A DNA stretch of 24,393 bases, taken from assembly GCA_964445575.1 (NCBI GenBank), contig CAYULB010000030.1, positions 1-24,393 on the forward strand, written 5' to 3'. Shown in pieces: positions 14,866 through 22,337 of this stretch. A model generated the notes under the pieces. That model did not search any database. It was not told the DNA's origin and saw only the letters and a list, made by a program, of their open reading frames with translations. Source of the DNA: WJMT01 sp964445575. GTDB taxonomy: Bacteria; Acidobacteriota; Aminicenantia; Aminicenantales; Aminicenantaceae. A program made the translations under genes and the position numbers. Position 1 is the stretch's first letter. Every line of letters begins with the position of its first letter.

Positions 14866-16132
14866 AAAAACATTTATTTTACTTTTAATAAGTCTTTGTT
14901 GTCTTTATCCGCTTTTTTCGCAGGAAGCTGACCCCCTATTTATAAAAAACGGAACGGTTGTACCGGTAGAAGGCCATCCAATGAAGGAAACAGATATTAT
15001 TGTAGAAAACGGGAAAATAAAGAAAATAGGCCAAGATTTAAAGCCGCCCTCTTCAGCTTATGTCATTGATGCTTCAGAGAAATATGTTTATCCTGGGATG
15101 ATAGCTTTAATGACAGCTGTTGGAGTCACTGGCTATCCTGGAGCTGGAAATGACTTAGATGAGACAGGTGTGTCAACACCTCAAATGGACCCTTATGATG
15201 CTTTAAATCCTGAAGACCCCTGTATTGAGGTGACTCGACTTGGGGGAGTTACGACTGTGATGACTGTAAGCGGCACCCGGAGTCCTATAAACGGAAAATC
15301 AGTGGTTTTGAATTTAGAAGGGAGGTTGGCCTCGGATATGGTAGTAAAAAGATATGCGGCTCAAATCTTTAACATGGGAGCCAAAAGACAAGACGGCTAT
15401 CCTTCCACTGTTCCGGGTGTCGTCGCGCTTATTGAGGAGAAGCTCAATAAGGCAAAACAGTATGTCCAGAAGAAAGAAAAGCAAAAAGAAGGTGACGAAA
15501 AAGAAAGCACTGAAAAAGAAAGCAAATTCAGTATTGATTTGGAGATGGAGGCGCTGGTTCCTGTAATAAAAGGAGAGATACCAGTAATTTTTTTGACCAA
15601 TGATGAAGTCACTATCAGGAATGCATTGAAAATCATGGATCAATATAATCTCAAGGGAATCATAAGAGGGGGAAGAGGGATATTAAAGTACGCTGAAATA
15701 TTGAGTGAGAAAGACATTCCTGTTATCTGGTCAGGAACCAGCAGTATCCCCCAAAGGTGGGAGCCCTTTGACTTGAATTATCATACAGCTGCGGTTCTAG
15801 CAGAAAAAGGAGTTCTGTTTGCTTTTGGTCCCGGGGGATGGGGGCCCGAGAGCAGGAATGTGCGCAATCTTCCTGTTCCTGCCAGTCTGTCTGTTGCGTA
15901 TGGCCTTGAGCAAGAACAAGCCGTAAGAGCCTTGACAATAAATCCTGCCAAAATATTAGGAATTGATGATAAAATGGGTTCTCTTGAAGAAGGGAAAATT
16001 GCAAATTTAGCAATATGGAGCGGTTCGCCGATTCAAATGAATTCAAGGGTTTTTCAGGTAATCATAAATGGGAAGCTTATTCCCATGGAAAGCATACAGA
16101 CTCGACTGAGGGATCAGTACAAGAAGCATTGA
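14858..16132 (+). CDS. Secreted amidohydrolase-fold protein lacking all metal ligands (probable pseudoenzyme)
   Basis: This 424-residue paralogue of the preceding gene is translationally coupled to it. The signal peptide is NRKTFILLLISLCCLYPLFS. The fold markers remain: LFIKNGTVVPVEG, YVIDASEKYVYPGMI, LGGVTTVMTVSGT and LTINPAKILGIDDKMGSLEEGKIANLAIW. However, the HxH position reads PGMIALMTAVG (Met85, Ala87), the third ligand region reads VIFLTNDE without His, the fourth reads GIIRGGRGI without His, and the catalytic Asp region reads FAFGPGGWG. No hydrolytic metal centre can form by these positions. A strongly charged insert (about 203-223, KKEKQKEGDEKESTEKESK) sits between barrel segments; the active partner has a shorter charged stretch at the same place. 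The likely role is a partner subunit of the active enzyme in the periplasm. It is intact, so it is not an ordinary decaying pseudogene. Confidence 0.85.
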   Translation: MNRKTFILLLISLCCLYPLFSQEADPLFIKNGTVVPVEGHPMKETDIIVENGKIKKIGQDLKPPSSAYVIDASEKYVYPGMIALMTAVGVTGYPGAGNDLDETGVSTPQMDPYDALNPEDPCIEVTRLGGVTTVMTVSGTRSPINGKSVVLNLEGRLASDMVVKRYAAQIFNMGAKRQDGYPSTVPGVVALIEEKLNKAKQYVQKKEKQKEGDEKESTEKESKFSIDLEMEALVPVIKGEIPVIFLTNDEVTIRNALKIMDQYNLKGIIRGGRGILKYAEILSEKDIPVIWSGTSSIPQRWEPFDLNYHTAAVLAEKGVLFAFGPGGWGPESRNVRNLPVPASLSVAYGLEQEQAVRALTINPAKILGIDDKMGSLEEGKIANLAIWSGSPIQMNSRVFQVIINGKLIPMESIQTRLRDQYKKH

Positions 16133-16166
16133 CGTTTTCTCCAGAACGTTTTATCATTATTAAACA

Positions 16167-16709
16167 ATGAAAGACCGAAAAGATTTCCAAGCAACTACTG
16201 TATTGTGTGTCAGAAAAAAGGGAAAAGTCGCCATTGCTGGGGACGGCCAAGTCACTTTGGAAAAGACTGTATTGAAATCAAAAGCAAGCAAAGTAAGGCG
16301 GCTGTACAAAGGCAGAGTTTTGGCTGGATTTGCAGGCGCTACTTCTGATGCCTTTGCTCTCTTTTCCAGATTTGAAGGCAAATTAGAGGAGTTTCAAGGC
16401 AACCTTGCCCGGGCAGCTATTGAGCTTGCCAAGGATTGGAGGCTGGATAAAGCTTTGCGCAGATTGGAAGCATTGATGGTGGTTGCTGATAAGAAAAATT
16501 CTTTTTTGATTTCTGGGACTGGAGATGTTGTGGAGCCTGATGATGGAATCATTTCCATAGGTTCGGGAGGGGCTTACGCCCTGGCAGCAGCCCGTGCTTT
16601 GATCAAGAATACGGATTTCTCTGTCAGGAAAATTGTAGAGGAAGCCATGAAAATCACTTCCGAGATTTGTGTTTACACCAATGACTATATCACCATAGAG
16701 GAATTATAA
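16167..16709 (+). CDS. hslV: ATP-dependent protease proteolytic subunit HslV
   Basis: This 180-residue threonine protease forms double hexamer rings that degrade proteins unfolded by HslU in the cytoplasm. The catalytic Thr is T10 in QATTVLCVRK. The preceding nine residues (MKDRKDFQA) must be removed to free it, a longer pro-segment than the single Met of E. coli. AGDGQVTLEKTVLKSKASKVRRL and LAGFAGATSDAF are the family core, and IGSGGAYALAAARAL the S1-side signature. The ATG at 16167 has no Shine-Dalgarno sequence; the leader is TTATCATTATTAAACA, only 34 bp after the amidohydrolase stop. No better start exists, since the conserved region begins right after it. Its TAA abuts the hslU ATG. Confidence 0.95.
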   Translation: MKDRKDFQATTVLCVRKKGKVAIAGDGQVTLEKTVLKSKASKVRRLYKGRVLAGFAGATSDAFALFSRFEGKLEEFQGNLARAAIELAKDWRLDKALRRLEALMVVADKKNSFLISGTGDVVEPDDGIISIGSGGAYALAAARALIKNTDFSVRKIVEEAMKITSEICVYTNDYITIEEL

Positions 16710-18098
16710 ATGTCCATAGAACTACCTGATAGTTTTAAATTGATAAGGAGAAATCTTGAGGAATCGGAGCTGACCCCAAAAAAGATAGTTGAAGAATTGG
16801 ATAAGTATATCATTGGCCAGAAAGATGCAAAAAAAGCCGTTGCCATAGCTTTGAGAAATAGGTACAGAAGGAGAAAGCTTCCATCTGAACTGGCAGATGA
16901 GGTGGCTCCCAAAAACATTTTAATGATAGGTCCTACAGGAGTAGGGAAGACTGAGATTTCACGAAGACTGGCAAAATTAACTTCTTCGCCGTTTCTTAAG
17001 GTCGAGGCGTCTAAATTCACTGAAGTGGGTTATGTGGGGCGTGATGTGGAATCCATGATAAGAGATCTGGTTCAAATTGCTGTGGGAATGGTCAAAACTG
17101 AAAAAATGAAGGAAGTCAAAGGAAAAGCAGAAAGAAATGCAGAAGAAAGACTGCTGGATATTCTTCTTCCTAAACCCAGATTCAGATCTGAAGATGATGG
17201 GAAAAGCCAGGAAAAGAGATTTCAGGATACCAGAGAGAAACTGAGAAGCCAATTGCGGGCGGGACTCCTGGATGAACGCCAGGTGCAGATTGAAATCAAA
17301 GAGAAGTTCAGTTCTCCTTTTGAGATATTTTCAAACACAGGAGTGGAGGAAATCGGAATACATATACAGGAAATCATTCCGGGCTTAGGGGGTAAGACAA
17401 AAAAGAGAAAAGTCAAAGTTAAAGAGGCCATTGAATATCTTGTGGAGCAGGAACAGCAAAAACTTATTGATATGGATCAGGTATCCCGGTTAGCCGCGGA
17501 AAGAGTAGAGCATTCAGGGATCATATTTCTCGATGAAATCGATAAAATATCAGGAAGAGAGAGCGGCCGCGGACCAGAAGTCAGCCGGGAAGGAGTGCAG
17601 AGAGATCTGCTTCCCATCATTGAAGGCACTACGGTTAACACTCGTTCAGGCCTTGTGAAAACCGACCATATCTTGTTTATAGGAGCGGGCGCTTTTCATG
17701 TGACCAACCCTTCGGATCTGATCCCAGAGCTTCAGGGCAGGTTTCCTATCCGGGTGGAACTTTCATCGCTGAATAAAGATGATTTCATACGCATATTGAC
17801 TGAGCCCCAGAATGCCCTGCTTACGCAGTATAAAGCCCTTCTGGCCACAGAAGGAGTTAAAGTTGAGTATGACCAGGGAGCTATTAACAAGATCGCAGAT
17901 ATTGCGGAAAGAATCAACAGTCTAAATGAGAACATTGGAGCCCGAAGACTTCACACGGTCATGGAAAAGGTTATGGAGGAAATCTCGTTCAATGCTCCAG
18001 ACAAAACGAGCCGAAAAATCACTATTGATGAGAAATATGTTGATGACCAGTTAAAGGATATCATAGAAGATCAAGACCTCAGCCGTTTTATTCTCTGA
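16710..18098 (+). CDS. hslU: ATP-dependent unfoldase subunit HslU
   Basis: This 462-residue AAA+ ATPase recognises and unfolds substrates for HslV. Walker A is GPTGVGK (74-80), Walker B is IIFLDEIDK. The intermediate (I) domain lies between them (about 110-245), and sensor and pore regions follow. The C-terminus DLSRFIL is the conserved tail that inserts into HslV and activates it. An extra 20 residues precede the usual first conserved phrase LTPKKIVEELDKYIIGQ. They read as a charged helix (SFKLIRRNLEESE), and the start cannot be moved because GAGGA and the hslV stop place it at 16710. It is co-transcribed with hslV (0 bp gap) and overlaps the next gene by one base. Confidence 0.97.
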   Translation: MSIELPDSFKLIRRNLEESELTPKKIVEELDKYIIGQKDAKKAVAIALRNRYRRRKLPSELADEVAPKNILMIGPTGVGKTEISRRLAKLTSSPFLKVEASKFTEVGYVGRDVESMIRDLVQIAVGMVKTEKMKEVKGKAERNAEERLLDILLPKPRFRSEDDGKSQEKRFQDTREKLRSQLRAGLLDERQVQIEIKEKFSSPFEIFSNTGVEEIGIHIQEIIPGLGGKTKKRKVKVKEAIEYLVEQEQQKLIDMDQVSRLAAERVEHSGIIFLDEIDKISGRESGRGPEVSREGVQRDLLPIIEGTTVNTRSGLVKTDHILFIGAGAFHVTNPSDLIPELQGRFPIRVELSSLNKDDFIRILTEPQNALLTQYKALLATEGVKVEYDQGAINKIADIAERINSLNENIGARRLHTVMEKVMEEISFNAPDKTSRKITIDEKYVDDQLKDIIEDQDLSRFIL

Positions 18099-19192
18099 TG
18101 AAAAAAAGCCAAATCTATTCTCTTATTATCATAGCGGTTTTACTCCATTGGTTCTGTGGAAAGAAGGGTCCTGTGCTGCCCCCCGTTAAAAAGATTCCCC
18201 AGGAAGTCAATATTATTGAAGCGTTTCAACGCGGAGAAAAAATAATATTGAAGTGGGAAAATCCTACTTCATACCTGGATGGAAGCCCCCTAGCTAATAT
18301 TTCAAGTACAGACATATGGATCTATAAAAAACCATATGAAGAAGGTGAAGAAAAAGCAGTTGATTTGAAAATATTCACCAAGAACTCAACTCTTTTAAAA
18401 TCCATCCAAAACAGTGAATTAATAAAATTCAAAGAAGACCCTAACGAAGAGACCCCTATTCTTGTCTATGATTTTAAGATAAAGCCTTCTGAATATAAAA
18501 ACACTTTGTTTTTTCTGGGAATAAAAGCAGCTGATAAAAAAAGAAAGGAATCACATTTTTCAAAGATTGTGTGCGTGGAACCCAGAGTCGCTCCCCATTC
18601 TCCTTTGAGTCTAAAAGCAGAGGGAACTGAGAAGGGAGTGAGGCTAGATTGGGATCCTCCGGACAAAAATACAGATGGATCATCTCCGGCTGAGGTGAAA
18701 GGCTATAATCTTTACAGGTCTCGAGCAGAGGGAAAATTCGAAAGAGTCAATGATGAATTAATAACTCAAACGTGGTTTGAGGACCAGACGGTTGTTGTCG
18801 GCGAAACTTACAGGTATTTTGTAAGAAGCACAGCTTCAGGAGAGGGGGTGCTTTTGGAGAGTGAAGATTCAGACTTAATAGAGATTAATATCAAGGATTT
18901 TATCCCTCCTGAGAAGCCAAAAGGACTGGTTTTAATCGCTGATAAAGACCGGATCACCCTGACGTGGGACCAAGTAGAGGACCCGGATTTGCAAGGATAC
19001 AAAGTATGGAGGAGAGAAAAAGGAGAAAAGACATTTATTCAAATAACTTCTGGACCCATCGAACAGAATATATTCCATGACTTTTCTCCTGAAAAAGGAA
19101 AAGTGTATGAGTATTGTGTTTCAGCATGTGATAAAGCTGGGAATGAGAGTCCAAAATCGGACTCAATCCAAGGAGCTCTGAAAGGACTTTAA
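18098..19192 (+). CDS. Fibronectin-III lipoprotein with LptM-like N-terminus
   Basis: This 364-residue protein overlaps the hslU stop by one base (TGATG). A hydrophobic leader ends at Cys20 in LHWFCGKKGPVLPP. The text after the cysteine (CGxKGPxxPP) is the signature of LptM (YifL)-type lipoproteins, known to assist the LPS translocon LptD, although the lipobox itself (HWF-C) is poor. Three fibronectin type III-like modules follow. The first is degenerate (about 35-155, IILKWENPTSYLDG). The second is clear (about 166-265, GVRLDWDPP, VKGYNLYRSRAEGKFERVN, YRYFVRSTAS), as is the third (about 272-362, RITLTWDQVEDPDLQGYKVW, YEYCVSACDKAGNESPKSD). It is probably anchored in the outer membrane facing the periplasm or the surface. 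The function is unknown; linkage to hslUV may be only operon sharing. The combination of an LptM-like tail motif with FnIII repeats is noted as unusual. Confidence 0.8.
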   Translation: MKKSQIYSLIIIAVLLHWFCGKKGPVLPPVKKIPQEVNIIEAFQRGEKIILKWENPTSYLDGSPLANISSTDIWIYKKPYEEGEEKAVDLKIFTKNSTLLKSIQNSELIKFKEDPNEETPILVYDFKIKPSEYKNTLFFLGIKAADKKRKESHFSKIVCVEPRVAPHSPLSLKAEGTEKGVRLDWDPPDKNTDGSSPAEVKGYNLYRSRAEGKFERVNDELITQTWFEDQTVVVGETYRYFVRSTASGEGVLLESEDSDLIEINIKDFIPPEKPKGLVLIADKDRITLTWDQVEDPDLQGYKVWRREKGEKTFIQITSGPIEQNIFHDFSPEKGKVYEYCVSACDKAGNESPKSDSIQGALKGL

Positions 19193-19194
19193 CC

Positions 19195-19968
19195 ATGAAG
19201 ATATACCATTTCAAACACAACAATACAATCCAGTATGGAGTGCTGAAAGAGGAAGAACTCAACCCGATAGAGGGGTCATTATTTGGAAAATACAGGATTA
19301 AGGGTCAGGGAATACCCATAGGAGATGTTTTAATACTCCCCCCGGTACTCCCATCAAAAATAATTGCGGTAGGACGCAATTATAAGGAACATGCAGATGA
19401 AAGGGGACAGCAGGTGCCGGAACGACCTTTGATCTTTTTAAAGCCTCCCTCCGCTGTTATTGGGCCGAATGATACCATCATTTACCCTGAAGCAACCCGA
19501 AGGCTCGATTATGAGGGAGAATTGGCGTTTATTATCAAAAAGAAAGTCTGGAAGCTGGAACAAGTCGAAGAAGCAGAAGACTGTATTCTTGGATTTACCT
19601 GCCTGAATGATGTGACTGCCCGTGATTTGCAGGACAAAGACGGTCAGTGGACCCGGGCTAAATCCTTTGATACTTTTGCTCCCATAGGTCCGTGTGTATC
19701 TACGGATATAGACCCTTCACGCCTAAGAATCAAAACTTTTTTAAACGGCAAACTCAGACAGTCTGGGAATACAGCCAATATGATTTTTCCTGTTTCAGAG
19801 CTGCTGAAATATATCTCTCACATTATGACCCTGTTTCCCGGGGACATTATCACAACCGGAACTCCCTCTGGAGTAGGTCCTATGTCCCCTGGCGATAGAG
19901 TTGATGTGCAGATAGAGGGAATAGGAACCCTATCAAACACAGTGATGAGGGTTAAGAAGCAGAAGTGA
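19195..19968 (+). CDS. Fumarylacetoacetate hydrolase family protein
   Basis: This 257-residue cytoplasmic metal enzyme has the FAH C-terminal fold. Family motifs in order are AVGRNYKEHADE (58-69), FLKPPSAVIGP (81-91), DYEGELAFII (105-114, with metal ligands E107 and E109), LNDVTARDLQ (ligand D139), AKSFDTFAPIGP (155-166) and TTGTPSGVGP. The length matches single-domain bacterial members, which include acylpyruvases, oxaloacetate decarboxylases/tautomerases and 2-hydroxyhepta-2,4-diene-1,7-dioate isomerases. The exact substrate cannot be told from motifs. The neighbouring acyl-CoA carboxylase and transaldolase suggest central keto-acid metabolism, perhaps oxaloacetate tautomer repair (inference). 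The ATG at 19195 is 2 bp after the lipoprotein stop with AAAGGA upstream. Confidence 0.92.
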   Translation: MKIYHFKHNNTIQYGVLKEEELNPIEGSLFGKYRIKGQGIPIGDVLILPPVLPSKIIAVGRNYKEHADERGQQVPERPLIFLKPPSAVIGPNDTIIYPEATRRLDYEGELAFIIKKKVWKLEQVEEAEDCILGFTCLNDVTARDLQDKDGQWTRAKSFDTFAPIGPCVSTDIDPSRLRIKTFLNGKLRQSGNTANMIFPVSELLKYISHIMTLFPGDIITTGTPSGVGPMSPGDRVDVQIEGIGTLSNTVMRVKKQK

Positions 19969-20033
19969 GCGGGCTGGACATAGGGGCAAAAATAAGATAA
20001 AAAGATTAAAGTGCATTGAAGAACGCTAGAAAT

Positions 20034-20040
20034 GGAGGGA
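20034..20040 (+). promoter_or_regulatory. Ribosome-binding site that fixes the transaldolase start
   Basis: GGAGGGA at 20034-20040 followed by ATT and ATG 20044. It overlaps the upstream ATG at 20032, so that codon is unlikely to be used. Confidence 0.75.
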
Positions 20041-20043
20041 ATT

Positions 20044-20709
20044 ATGAAAATATTTTTAGACACTGCCAATCTTGAAGAAATCAAAGAAGCTGTATCATGG
20101 GGAATCATTGATGGAGTGACTACCAATCCGACTTTGTGTTCAAAAGAAAAGGAAGATTTTAATGACCTTATCAAAAGCATTTGTGAAATTGTCCCAGGAC
20201 CTGTGAGTGTTGAATGTGTGCAAAGCAGAGCAGAGGAGATCGTCCAAGAAGCAAGAAGACACTGTGAAATAGCAGAAAATGTTGTGGTCAAGATTCCTAT
20301 CTGCGTGGAAGGCCTTAAGGCCACAAAAAAGTTGTCCCAAGAAGGGATCCAAGTGAATACAACCTTGATATTTTCGCCTACCCAGGCCCTTCTGGCTGCT
20401 AAGGCTGGTTCTAGATACGTGAGCCCGTTTGTCGGCAGGCTGGATGACATCTCAAGCGACGGGCTGGCACTGGTTGAACAGATGGTGCCGATCTTCAATA
20501 ATTATGGATTTGATACGGAAATCATCGTGGCCAGTATTCGCCACCCTATGCATGTGGTAGAAGCAGCCATGATGGGAGCAGATATCGCAACTCTACCTTT
20601 TGATTCTCTGGAAAAGTTGGTCAAACATCCTCTCACCGATAGAGGGATTGAGCGGTTTTTAAGCGATTGGGAAAAAGTAAAGAAATCCATGGGGAAGAAA
20701 AAAGAATGA
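20044..20709 (+). CDS. Transaldolase, small (TalC/FSA-like) subfamily
   Basis: This 221-residue TIM-barrel class I aldolase moves dihydroxyacetone units between sugar phosphates in the non-oxidative pentose phosphate pathway. Conserved pieces are MKIFLDTANLEEIKEA, GVTTNPTL, VKIPICVEGLKA with Schiff-base K83, NTTLIFSPTQALLAAKAG, YVSPFVGRLDD, and ASIRHPMHVVEAAMMGADIATLP. I start it at ATG 20044 because GGAGGG (20034-20040) sits just before it and family members begin MKIFLDTA. An upstream in-frame ATG at 20032 would place this ribosome-binding site inside the gene. Some members act as fructose-6-phosphate aldolases instead; I see no residue that decides. The stop overlaps the carboxylase start (ATGA). 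Confidence 0.93.
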   Translation: MKIFLDTANLEEIKEAVSWGIIDGVTTNPTLCSKEKEDFNDLIKSICEIVPGPVSVECVQSRAEEIVQEARRHCEIAENVVVKIPICVEGLKATKKLSQEGIQVNTTLIFSPTQALLAAKAGSRYVSPFVGRLDDISSDGLALVEQMVPIFNNYGFDTEIIVASIRHPMHVVEAAMMGADIATLPFDSLEKLVKHPLTDRGIERFLSDWEKVKKSMGKKKE

Positions 20710-22256
20710 CCATAAAAGAGAAGTTAGAAGAAATTAGAAAAAAGGAGAAACAAGCTGAACAGGGGGGAGGACCTGAAAGGATACAAAAACGTCATGAAGA
20801 GGGGCGTTTGACGGCCAGAGAAAGGATAAAAATGCTTCTTGATGATGGGTCCTTTCAGGAGATGGATAAATTTGTGGTCCATCACTGCACAGATTTTGGT
20901 ATGAAAAAAAAGCGCATTTATGGAGATGGGGTGGTCACAGGTTATGGGACTATTGAGGGCAGAAGTGTTTTTGTTTTTGCTCAAGATTTTACAGTGTTCG
21001 GAGGGTCTCTCAGCAAATCAAATGCTGAAAAAATTTGTAAAATAATGGATTTAGCCTTAAAAGCTGGTGTGCCCATAATAGGCCTTAATGACTCGGGTGG
21101 AGCCAGGATACAAGAGGGAGTATCCAGCTTGGCTGGATATGCAGATATATTTCTAAGAAATGTATTGGCTTCTGGAGTGATACCTCAAATATCAGCTATA
21201 ATGGGACCCTGTGCCGGAGGAGCGGTTTATTCTCCCGCCATAACAGATTTTATTATCATGACCGAGGATATAAGCCGGATGTTCATCACGGGACCCGATG
21301 TCATAAGAGAGGTCACTCATGAGGATGTGACCATGGAAGAACTGGGAGGAGCTGAGACCCATAATAAATTGAGCGGAGTAGCCCATTTTTCAGCAGAAAA
21401 TGAAGAGCAAACCCTAGCTATTATAAAAGAGCTTCTTTCTTTTATCCCGGATAACAACATGGAAGACCCGCCGGAGAAAGAGAGCACAGACCCTGATGAC
21501 AGGGTAGATGATGAGATGAACATGATTGTTCCGGATGATCCTAATCTTCCCTATGATATCCGGAGGATAATAAAAAAAGTTTTAGACGATCATTATTTTT
21601 TCGAAATCCAAAAAGATTATGCAAAAAATATTGTGATAGGGTTTGGCCGGTTGGGAGGAAAATCTGTGGCTGTAGTGGCGAACCAGCCCGATCATCTGGC
21701 TGGTGTTCTGGACATCAATTCATCTGATAAAGGAGCTCGATTTATAAGATTCTGCGATGCTTTTAATATTCCTTTGATCACATTTGAAGATGTCCCTGGA
21801 TTTCTACCTGGGGTGGCCCAGGAACACGGAGGGATCATCAGGCACGGCGCTAAGATCCTATATGCTTATGCTGAAGCCACTGTTCCTAAAATAACCCTCA
21901 TTACCCGAAAAGCATACGGAGGAGCCTACTGTGTCATGGCATCCAAGCACATCCGGGCTGATATTAACTATGCTTATCCCACTGCAGAAATCGCGGTTAT
22001 GGGGCCCAAAGGCGCTGTAAAAATTGTCCACAGGAGAGAGCTAAAAAAAGCAGAAGATCCCGAAGCTCTCGTTAAATTAAAGGTCAAAGAATTCAGAGAC
22101 AAATTTGCTAATCCCTCAGTAGCGGCTGAGAAAGGTTATATAGATGAGGTTATAGAGCCCAAATTCACACGGCCAAAGCTGATTGCTGCGTTAAGAATGC
22201 TGGAAAACAAAAGAGATGAAAACCCTCCCAAAAAACACGGAAACATTCCTCTTTAA
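20706..22256 (+). CDS. Acyl-CoA carboxylase carboxyltransferase subunit (PccB-like)
   Basis: This 516-residue subunit transfers CO2 from carboxybiotin to an acyl-CoA (propionyl-CoA family). I start it at ATG 20706, overlapping the transaldolase stop, because GGGGAAG precedes it and homologues begin about here; the frame is open upstream to a TTG at 20667. Both crotonase-fold halves are complete. The first oxyanion region is GPCAGGAVYSP (167-177) after LNDSGGARIQEG; the second is RKAYGGAYCVMASKH (401-415). The C-terminus ends KKHGNIPL as in PccB and methylmalonyl-CoA decarboxylase alpha proteins. The position equivalent to the selectivity Asp of Streptomyces PccB (YGGAYDVM) is Cys409, so propionyl specificity is not assured. 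With the two genes downstream it makes a complete carboxylase; a reversed decarboxylase role would need membrane subunits that are not seen. Confidence 0.94.
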   Translation: MTIKEKLEEIRKKEKQAEQGGGPERIQKRHEEGRLTARERIKMLLDDGSFQEMDKFVVHHCTDFGMKKKRIYGDGVVTGYGTIEGRSVFVFAQDFTVFGGSLSKSNAEKICKIMDLALKAGVPIIGLNDSGGARIQEGVSSLAGYADIFLRNVLASGVIPQISAIMGPCAGGAVYSPAITDFIIMTEDISRMFITGPDVIREVTHEDVTMEELGGAETHNKLSGVAHFSAENEEQTLAIIKELLSFIPDNNMEDPPEKESTDPDDRVDDEMNMIVPDDPNLPYDIRRIIKKVLDDHYFFEIQKDYAKNIVIGFGRLGGKSVAVVANQPDHLAGVLDINSSDKGARFIRFCDAFNIPLITFEDVPGFLPGVAQEHGGIIRHGAKILYAYAEATVPKITLITRKAYGGAYCVMASKHIRADINYAYPTAEIAVMGPKGAVKIVHRRELKKAEDPEALVKLKVKEFRDKFANPSVAAEKGYIDEVIEPKFTRPKLIAALRMLENKRDENPPKKHGNIPL

Positions 22257-22337
22257 ACATTTTGAGATAAATTAATCTACCTGAACAGGTCAGGCTAGAC
22301 AGAAACCAGCCAAATAGAGTAAACTAACCTGGATAAA

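Noticed and set aside
14858..16132. Treating the second amidohydrolase as a decaying pseudogene
   Set aside because: The frame is full length, the signal peptide is intact and coupling with the first gene is preserved, so a maintained non-catalytic protein fits better.
16128..16155. Possible hairpin (ACGTT...AACGT followed by TTTTAT) after the amidohydrolase pair, as a terminator
   Set aside because: The 5-bp A/T-rich stem and broken T-run are too weak to call.
20667..20705. Upstream TTG extension of the carboxyltransferase gene
   Set aside because: It lies inside the transaldolase end, is not preceded by a ribosome site, and homologues start near ATG 20706.
22279..22290. Palindrome ACCTGAACAGGT between the carboxyltransferase and biotin carboxylase genes, possible operator
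   Set aside because: A single 12-bp palindrome without a second copy or nearby regulator; chance cannot be excluded.
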